Assembly (NCBI GenBank): GCA_017421685.1
Contig: JAFOHW010000060.1
Location: 1 to 13,619, forward strand
Reading direction: 5' to 3'
Length of the DNA stretch: 13,619 nt
DNA from: Candidatus Saccharimonadota bacterium
GTDB lineage: Bacteria; Patescibacteriota; Saccharimonadia; Saccharimonadales; Saccharimonadaceae
Within the stretch, counting starts at the first letter, position 1. The number at the start of each line of letters is the position of its first letter. The notes under the pieces were generated by a model, which worked only from the letters and a program-made list of their open reading frames with translations, had not been told where the DNA came from and made no database searches. The position numbers were made by a program, and so were the translations under genes. Positions 7,628-10,972 of this stretch are shown here, one piece after another.

Positions 7628-7636
7628 ATTATATCA
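7628..7636 (-). promoter_or_regulatory. Extended -10 promoter of the Mur-ligase paralogue
   Basis: The minus strand reads TGA-TATAAT, then AAGATTATT, then ATG at 7618. The 9-base gap predicts a leader of at most a few bases and no Shine-Dalgarno site. Confidence 0.75.
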
Positions 7637-7673
7637 TTCTTTTGAGAAAATAAAAAAATAAAGAGAAACACAT

Positions 7674-7696
7674 AAAAAACCGGCTTACTTGAGCCG
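7674..7696 (-). terminator. Intrinsic terminator of the tRNA-Ser(CGA) transcript
   Basis: On the minus strand CGGCT-CAAGTA-AGCCG is followed by G and six T (7679-7674). It lies after the duplicated tRNA 3' end, so the transcript should contain both the tRNA and the duplicate. Confidence 0.7.
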
Positions 7697-7739
7697 TGGC
7701 GGAAGCGAGAGGATTCGATACGAAGTACGAATCCCGCTT
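7697..7739 (-). repeat. Duplicated tRNA-Ser 3' end built into a hairpin
   Basis: 7696-7718 repeats exactly the 23 bases at 7761-7783, which hold the T-arm 3' half, acceptor 3' strand, discriminator and CCA of tRNA-Ser(CGA). In this second copy the T-arm 5' half is replaced by a sequence complementary to the copied part. On the plus strand, AAGCG (7703-7707) pairs with CGCTT (7735-7739), GGATTCG (7711-7717) with CGAATCC (7728-7734), and TAC with GTA around the loop GAA (7722-7724), giving about 15 bp with an AGA bulge and a single A bulge. A small stem-loop ACTCT-GAA-AGAGT (7748-7760) separates it from the real tRNA. Confidence 0.8.
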
Positions 7740-7761
7740 TTTGTGATACTCTGAAAGAGTG

Positions 7762-7852
7762 TGGCGGAAGCGAGAGGATTCGAACCTCCGAGACGGTCAA
7801 CCCGCCCACACGATTTCGAGTCGTGCGCCTTCAACCACTCGGCCACGCTTCC
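7762..7852 (-). tRNA. tRNA-Ser(CGA)
   Basis: The acceptor GGAAGCG pairs with CGCTTCC, then discriminator G and encoded CCA. The anticodon arm CACGA-CTCGAAA-TCGTG gives anticodon CGA (serine codon UCG). A long extra arm (GGGCGGGTTGACCGTCTC region) makes it class II. The T loop is TTCGAAT. Promoter TGA-TAAAAT lies just upstream, and a duplicate of its 3' end follows downstream. Confidence 0.97.
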
Positions 7853-7859
7853 ACCTACA

Positions 7860-7868
7860 ATTTTATCA
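7860..7868 (-). promoter_or_regulatory. Extended -10 promoter of tRNA-Ser(CGA)
   Basis: TGA-TAAAAT on the minus strand ends 7 bases before the mature tRNA 5' end at 7852, so transcription should start at or next to the first tRNA base. Confidence 0.6.
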
Positions 7869-7920
7869 TATTTTCTCTTAAGCTCCAAGACTTTAACCTT
7901 ATTTTAAGATATAAATCCCC

Positions 7921-7954
7921 CTAAAAAGTAATGAGGACACTGTAAAGTGTCCTC
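7921..7954 (-). terminator. Intrinsic terminator after the 144-residue surface protein gene
   Basis: A perfect 9-bp stem, GAGGACACT (7933-7941) and AGTGTCCTC (7946-7954), closes a 4-base loop. On the minus strand it is followed by ATTACTTTTTAG. It lies 11 bases after the TAA stop. Confidence 0.85.
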
Positions 7955-7965
7955 AGATTGATAGA

Positions 7966-8400
7966 TTACGGGGTGACGACGATCTCGACGTACTGGGCGT
8001 TAACCCAAACGACACCGTCCTCGTCGTCTTCAATGCTATCAGGAAACCATTCATCTCCCTCAGGAGTGTTCAGGATATCCTCAACGGAGAATCCATAGAA
8101 ATCTCCGTTAGCATCGTTGAAGACGTCCCTCTGAACTAGTAGGGTCTGAGAAGCAAGCTCCATAGTGAAGCCAGACTCCCCGAGAGTTCCACAGTAGTTC
8201 GTGGGGCCCTCCTCGACATCGAGGACGCCAGGGTCGTTACGGACATTCGCCTCAAAAGTGAAGCGAATAATCCGAGCCGGAACCGGCTCAGCCTCGTACT
8301 CCGGCACGGTGTACGAAGTGCAACTCCTGTTCCAAAGCAGGAGCACGATCCCAATAAGGCCAACGAGGAACGCGAAGAAAACCTTCTCGTCATTGTTCAT
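7966..8400 (-). CDS. Small membrane-anchored surface protein, paralogue of the next lipoprotein; possible SH3b-like domain
   Basis: This 144-residue protein has a transmembrane segment at about 8-23 (FFAFLVGLIGIVLLLW) and an acidic external part. The external part lines up along its length with the lipoprotein encoded at 8556-8930: NVRND...VEEG (52-65) with GVRSD...VTEG, YGFSVED (102-108) with YGIAVED, and EDDEDGVVWV...VEIV with EDDDGVVWL...VEVV. The early NVR motif and the terminal DGVVWV-NAQYVE resemble the ends of bacterial SH3 (SH3b) domains, which often bind cell wall; this is a fold guess only. Codon use is striking: GAG, AAG, TTC and GTC prevail where neighbours use GAA, AAA and TTT, and GC is about 50% in a sampled stretch versus about 30% in the Mur-like gene. 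It has its own promoter, AAAGGGG ribosome site and terminator. Function unknown. Confidence 0.85.
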   Translation of the reverse strand: MNNDEKVFFAFLVGLIGIVLLLWNRSCTSYTVPEYEAEPVPARIIRFTFEANVRNDPGVLDVEEGPTNYCGTLGESGFTMELASQTLLVQRDVFNDANGDFYGFSVEDILNTPEGDEWFPDSIEDDEDGVVWVNAQYVEIVVTP

Positions 8401-8405
8401 GAAGT

Positions 8406-8452
8406 CCCCTTTCTAAAGGACGACAATTTCTTGTACAACTATAATTATATCA
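8406..8452 (-). promoter_or_regulatory. Promoter and leader of the 144-residue surface protein gene
   Basis: TGA-TATAAT (8452-8444) predicts a start near 8437 and a leader of about 37 bases. Just before the ATG the leader reads CCTTTAGAAAGGGG (8419-8406). The AAAGGGG ribosome site can pair with the upstream CCTT, forming a small stem-loop over the site. The same arrangement precedes the paralogue at 8930. Confidence 0.65.
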
Positions 8453-8510
8453 CACATATTGAAAAATGTCAAGGGCAACGCCTTAAACCTATCCCCTATT
8501 TGCATTTTTT

Positions 8511-8548
8511 AATAAAAAGTAAAAGAGGGCGCCAATTAAGGCGCCCTC
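8511..8548 (-). terminator. Intrinsic terminator after the lipoprotein gene
   Basis: A perfect 9-bp stem GAGGGCGCC (8525-8533) / GGCGCCCTC (8540-8548) with 6-base loop is followed on the minus strand by TTTTACTTTTTATT. It is very GC-rich for this genome and lies 7 bases after the TAA. The stretch 8453-8510 between it and the next promoter shows nothing else. Confidence 0.87.
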
Positions 8549-8555
8549 GAAAGGG

Positions 8556-8930
8556 TTAGACGACTTCAACCATATCGGCGAGGAGCCAGACGACTCCGTC
8601 GTCATCTTCACCGATTTCCTCAGGGAATTCTGACACGGATCGGACATCCTCTACGGCGATGCCGTAGTAAAGAGCATTATCGACCTCGTAGAGGTCCCCC
8701 TCCTCGGTCACAAATCCAGAGGGGAGCTCTATACTGATGTCCCCCTCAGTGACTCCGATGATATCCTCGTCGGAGCGGACCCCCGCGTCTCGGAGGATAG
8801 GCGTGCCACTAGTGACACGCATGGTCGACGTCGGGGCCGACCCTTCGCTCTTTGACGAGCATCCTGCTACTAGCAGAGTGGTAGCCAGGATGATAGCGAC
8901 AGCGACGGACAGAATGAAGTTCTTCTTCAT
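8556..8930 (-). CDS. Small lipoprotein, paralogue of the 144-residue surface protein
   Basis: This 124-residue protein begins with a clear lipoprotein signal: MKKNFILSVAVAIILATTLL, then the lipobox LVAGC with the lipidated Cys at 24, followed by a Ser-rich linker. The mature part is strongly acidic and shares with its neighbour the blocks GVRSD...VTEG (50-63), YGIAVED (89-95), FPEEI (102-106) and DDDGVVWL...VEVV (109-124). A divergent SH3b-like fold is possible but unproven. Like its paralogue it has high-GC codon use (GAG, GTC, TCC, GAC), a separate promoter, the ribosome site AGAAAGGGG and a strong terminator, which suggests abundant expression or a different origin. It probably sits on the outer face of the membrane. 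No enzymatic residues are apparent. Confidence 0.87.
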   Translation of the reverse strand: MKKNFILSVAVAIILATTLLVAGCSSKSEGSAPTSTMRVTSGTPILRDAGVRSDEDIIGVTEGDISIELPSGFVTEEGDLYEVDNALYYGIAVEDVRSVSEFPEEIGEDDDGVVWLLADMVEVV

Positions 8931-8978
8931 CGTTTCCCCTTTCTAAGGAACGACTTACGTATAATCAACATTATAACA
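8931..8978 (-). promoter_or_regulatory. Promoter and leader of the lipoprotein gene
   Basis: TGT-TATAAT (8978-8970) predicts a start near 8963 and a leader of about 33 bases ending CCTTAGAAAGGGGAAACG before the ATG. CCTT can pair with AAGG of the ribosome site around a 3-base loop. The leader shares GTCGT, CCTT and AGAAAGGGG with the leader at 8406-8437. Between 8979 and 9054 I see nothing further. Confidence 0.65.
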
Positions 8979-9054
8979 CACAACGCCAAAAATGTCAATA
9001 CCTACCCCTATAATTTATAATAGATATTTCAGTAGACCCTAAATATAATATAGG

Positions 9055-9063
9055 TGTTATAAT
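9055..9063 (+). promoter_or_regulatory. Extended -10 promoter of the DUF6512-like gene
   Basis: TGT-TATAAT ends 6 bases (GACCAT) before ATG 9070, predicting a leaderless mRNA. Confidence 0.75.
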
Positions 9064-9069
9064 GACCAT

Positions 9070-9660
9070 ATGGACAATACATTAAACCTCTGGCTTGGCA
9101 TTATAATTATCTCGATTATCGGAACTTTTGCCCATTTCCTCTACGACATCAGTAAAGAAAATCGTATCTTAGGGCTTTTTACCGCTGTAAACGAATCGAC
9201 CTGGGAGCATATAAAAATTGCTCTGACTCCTTCCCTTCTCTGGTGTCTCTATGATGGGTATTTTTACGGCGAAAATCCGAACTATTTTTGCGCAAAATTA
9301 ATTAGCCTTCTCGTTCTCGTATTTTTTATCCCTGTAGTCTTCTATTCTTATAAAAAACTTACCCATAAACCAGTTCTCGCCGTAGATATCCTTACTTTCT
9401 ACGTTGCGATTATTTTAAGCCAATTCTCTTTTTACGGAATCTTAGAGCTAAATCCAATGTCTCATCTCGGAACCTATTTCTCTTGCCTCGGCCTCTTTAT
9501 CTTCTTTGGGGCATACATGACTTTAACTTTGGCCCCGATTAAAAATACTATCTTTAAAGACCCAATAACTGGGAAATACGGTTTCAGCGCTCATCGGAAC
9601 TTCTTTAAAAACCTTAAGAAAGCTCGTGCTAATAAACGCAAAAACAGGACGAAAAAATAA
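9070..9660 (+). CDS. DUF6512-like integral membrane protein
   Basis: This 196-residue protein has about four to five hydrophobic segments (about 5-23, 50-63, 76-95, 104-124 and 135-155) and a basic C-terminal tail (NLKKARANKRKNRTKK). The pattern GTFAHFLYDIS (18-28) followed by LFTAVNESTWEHIKI (36-50) matches what I remember of the DUF6512 family, whose function is unknown. The conserved His22, Asn41, Glu42, Trp45, Glu46 and His47 near the membrane could form a metal or catalytic site; that is speculation. It is a single-gene unit with a leaderless-type promoter and is followed by another promoter at 9683, so it does not appear to be in an operon. Confidence 0.8.
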   Translation: MDNTLNLWLGIIIISIIGTFAHFLYDISKENRILGLFTAVNESTWEHIKIALTPSLLWCLYDGYFYGENPNYFCAKLISLLVLVFFIPVVFYSYKKLTHKPVLAVDILTFYVAIILSQFSFYGILELNPMSHLGTYFSCLGLFIFFGAYMTLTLAPIKNTIFKDPITGKYGFSAHRNFFKNLKKARANKRKNRTKK

Positions 9661-9682
9661 TATATCGAAAATCTTAAAAATA

Positions 9683-9691
9683 TGGTATAAT
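9683..9691 (+). promoter_or_regulatory. Extended -10 promoter upstream of the candidate RNA and tRNA-Arg
   Basis: TGG-TATAAT matches the strong promoters of this window. No convincing protein gene starts downstream. tRNA-Arg has no comparable element immediately upstream, so this promoter probably serves a structured RNA, the tRNA, or both. Confidence 0.65.
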
Positions 9692-9697
9692 AAATCT

Positions 9698-9790
9698 GTT
9701 ACCTTCTGGGTAATGCTCATTTCATTTCTAGGTGGATGTTTTTTATAACTAATCAACATCCACATGTACCGCAAGACCCTAAAGGTCTTA
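9698..9790 (+). ncRNA. Candidate structured small RNA or long 5' leader of tRNA-Arg
   Basis: Starting at the expected transcript start are three consecutive stem-loops: TTACC/GGTAA (9699-9703 / 9709-9713), a 9-bp stem GTGGATGTT/AACATCCAC (9732-9740 / 9755-9763), and AAGACC/GGTCTT (9773-9778 / 9784-9789) with loop CTAAA. No T-run follows, so transcription may continue into tRNA-Arg. The only reading frame is an 11-codon one (ATG 9713, MLISFLGGCFL) with a poor ribosome site. I do not recognise it as 6S, SRP, tmRNA, RNase P or a known riboswitch. Confidence 0.35.
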
Positions 9791-9815
9791 AAGTATACCA
9801 TAAAAATCGTTGTGT

Positions 9816-9892
9816 GTGCCCGTAGCTCAGCTGGATAGAGCGTTTGCTTGCGGAGCAAAAGGTCGTAGGTTCGAATCCTGTCGGGCATACCA
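9816..9892 (+). tRNA. tRNA-Arg(GCG)
   Basis: The acceptor GTGCCCG pairs with CGGGCAT (first pair G-U), then discriminator A and encoded CCA. The D arm is GCTC-AGCTGGATA-GAGC, and the anticodon arm is TTTGC-TTGCGGA-GCAAA, giving anticodon GCG for arginine codons CGC/CGU. The T arm GTAGG/CCTGT has two G-U pairs at its base. Most bacteria read these codons with ACG modified to ICG by TadA; the genomic G34 is unusual. The last 18 bases recur at 9993-10010. Confidence 0.96.
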
Positions 9893-9902
9893 GAATCAGA
9901 AG

Positions 9903-9926
9903 AAGACTCCGCAGGAGTCTTATTTT
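9903..9926 (+). terminator. Intrinsic terminator of tRNA-Arg(GCG)
   Basis: AAGACTCC (9903-9910) pairs with GGAGTCTT (9914-9921) and is followed by ATTTT. An outer stem, CAGAATCA (9891-9898) with TGATTCTG (9926-9933), begins inside the CCA of the tRNA, so the read-through form would pair the tRNA 3' end with the trailer. Confidence 0.7.
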
Positions 9927-9942
9927 GATTCTGAAATATCCA

Positions 9943-10010
9943 ACAGGTTCGAGCCCAAGGTTCGCATCCCGTACGAAGTGCGGGATTCCCTTATCCTGTC
10001 GGGCATACCA
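9943..10010 (+). repeat. Duplicated tRNA-Arg 3' end built into a hairpin
   Basis: The 18 bases at 9993-10010 repeat exactly the tRNA-Arg 3' end (9875-9892), including CCA. Upstream lies a nested imperfect hairpin: ACAGG (9943-9947) with CCTGT (9995-9999), AAGG (9957-9960) with CCTT (9989-9992), and ATCCCGTAC (9966-9974) with GTGCGGGAT (9978-9986) around the loop GAA. CAGGTTCGA at 9944-9952 also resembles a T arm. The element lies after the tRNA terminator. Confidence 0.8.
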
Positions 10011-10015
10011 AATAA

Positions 10016-10041
10016 AATTAAGACCCTTTAGGGTCTTAATT
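10016..10041. terminator. Stem-loop, probable terminator after the tRNA-Arg region
   Basis: AATTAAGACCC (10016-10026) and GGGTCTTAATT (10031-10041) form a perfect 11-bp stem with loop TTTA. T-rich sequence follows on both strands (TTAATTTGAT on plus; TTTTATTTGG on minus), so it could stop transcripts from either side. It separates the tRNA region from the PAP2 promoter. Confidence 0.6.
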
Positions 10042-10066
10042 TGATATATTCATTCTAAAAAACTTA

Positions 10067-10075
10067 TGTTATAAT
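10067..10075 (+). promoter_or_regulatory. Extended -10 promoter of the PAP2-HIT operon
   Basis: TGT-TATAAT ends 6 bases (GAAGCC) before ATG 10082, predicting a leaderless mRNA. Confidence 0.75.
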
Positions 10076-10081
10076 GAAGCC

Positions 10082-10588
10082 ATGCAGTGGGAATTAATTA
10101 CAAATATCATCTTAATATCATCTTTTATAGCTCTTGGAATTTTCGTAATCCTAGGCCTTATCCAATGGATTACCCGAAAATCCCTAAAAAAGGTAGACAA
10201 ACAACTCCGTTGGATGCCTTTACCTCTAGCCCTGATGGCTTTTACTTATTTCCTTTTTGATAAAGTTATTATTCTCGCGACTCGTCCGAACGGCTCCGGG
10301 GAGCCCTCCTTCCCTTCTACCCATGTCCTAGTCGTAACGACGATTTATTTCATCGTAACCATTGTTCTCCCAAAATATGTAGAATCAAGAAAAATCAGAC
10401 TCGTTCTTGAGATCCTCATCTTAATTCTAGTTTCATTAACCTGTACTGGTCGCGTTCTCGCCGGTCTTCATACCCCAATAGATGTAATTGGTGGCTTAAT
10501 CTTCGCCTTCGCCTACAGTGAAATTTATTACCAAATCATTAAAAATAGGAAGAAAAAAGAGAAAAAAGCTAAGAAAGAGAATAGATGA
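10082..10588 (+). CDS. PAP2-family membrane phosphatase
   Basis: Type 2 phosphatidic-acid phosphatases remove phosphate from lipid phosphates such as undecaprenyl pyrophosphate or phosphatidylglycerol phosphate at the outer membrane face. All three catalytic motifs are present: KX6RP as K61...R68-P69, the second motif as PSTH (78-81, Thr in place of the usual Gly), and the third as GR124...H130...D134. Hydrophobic segments lie at about 9-29, 46-63, 84-98, 109-120 and 134-148, and the tail is Lys-rich. The length of 168 is normal for small family members. The start has the promoter 6 bases upstream. The last four bases overlap the HIT gene start (ATGA), indicating coupled translation. A role in recycling the lipid carrier for cell-wall synthesis is plausible but not shown. 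Confidence 0.9.
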   Translation: MQWELITNIILISSFIALGIFVILGLIQWITRKSLKKVDKQLRWMPLPLALMAFTYFLFDKVIILATRPNGSGEPSFPSTHVLVVTTIYFIVTIVLPKYVESRKIRLVLEILILILVSLTCTGRVLAGLHTPIDVIGGLIFAFAYSEIYYQIIKNRKKKEKKAKKENR

Positions 10589-10959
10589 GCAGTATCTTTA
10601 CGAAAATTATTAAAGGAGAAATCCCCTGTTATAAAATCTATGAAGACGATAAAACCTTTGCTTTTCTTGACATAAATCCAGAAACTAAGGGCCACACTCT
10701 TGTAGTTCCGAAAAACGAAGTCGATAAAATCTATGAACTCGACGATGAAGACTACGAGGCCCTCATGAGAACCGTAAAAAAACTCTCAAAAAATATGGAA
10801 AAAGTCCTCGGAAGAAGAACCCTCTGGAAGGTTATCGGGACCGATGTCCCTCATGCTCATGTCCACCTTCTTCCTTATGATGAAACTTGGGAACACGGCC
10901 GAAATTTAAAACTAACCGAAGAGGAATTCGAAGAGATTCGCCAAAAACTCGCCTTGTGA
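10585..10959 (+). CDS. HIT-family (Hint-like) nucleotide hydrolase
   Basis: HIT proteins are cytoplasmic enzymes that hydrolyse AMP-lysine, aminoacyl-adenylates or dinucleoside polyphosphates. The diagnostic triad is seen as HAHVHLLP (His90, His92, His94). The N-terminus SIFTKIIKGEIPCYKIYEDD and the segment FAFLDINPETKGHTLVVPK are typical of the Hint branch. The length of 124 fits, though the residues between about 75 and 85 (GRRTLWKVIG) differ from the usual Hint sequence. It overlaps the PAP2 gene by four bases. Its stop TGA (10957-10959) is also the TGN part of the valS promoter. Location before an aminoacyl-tRNA synthetase gene is suggestive, since some HIT enzymes clear aminoacyl-AMP, but transcription of valS seems separate. 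Confidence 0.92.
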   Translation: MSSIFTKIIKGEIPCYKIYEDDKTFAFLDINPETKGHTLVVPKNEVDKIYELDDEDYEALMRTVKKLSKNMEKVLGRRTLWKVIGTDVPHAHVHLLPYDETWEHGRNLKLTEEEFEEIRQKLAL

Positions 10960-10965
10960 TATAAT
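10957..10965 (+). promoter_or_regulatory. Extended -10 promoter of valS, sharing bases with the HIT stop codon
   Basis: TGA-TATAAT, where TGA is the HIT stop codon, ends 7 bases (TAAAGGT) before ATG 10973. The AAAGG could act as a ribosome site only if transcription started further upstream, for example on read-through mRNA from the HIT gene. Confidence 0.7.
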
Positions 10966-10972
10966 TAAAGGT

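Noticed and set aside
7570..7888. Minus-strand frames across tRNA-Ser(CGA)
   Set aside because: They run through the tRNA, its duplicate and the terminator, so they are artefacts.
9713..9748. 11-codon leader peptide MLISFLGGCFL
   Set aside because: Poor ribosome site, no run of regulatory codons and no coding gene directly downstream; kept only as a note in the RNA candidate.
9523..9888. 121-residue minus-strand frame beginning [14 protein letters not shown]
   Set aside because: It is the antisense translation of tRNA-Arg and the end of the DUF6512-like gene; this peptide is a well-known artefact of translated tRNA genes.
7697..10010. A single integrated element bounded by the two tRNA duplications
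   Set aside because: The two repeats copy different tRNAs and differ in sequence, and no integrase or phage gene lies between them.
9810..10044. Two overlapping plus-strand frames across tRNA-Arg and the duplicated 3' end
   Set aside because: They translate the tRNA and its repeat; no promoter or ribosome site and no independent coding signal.
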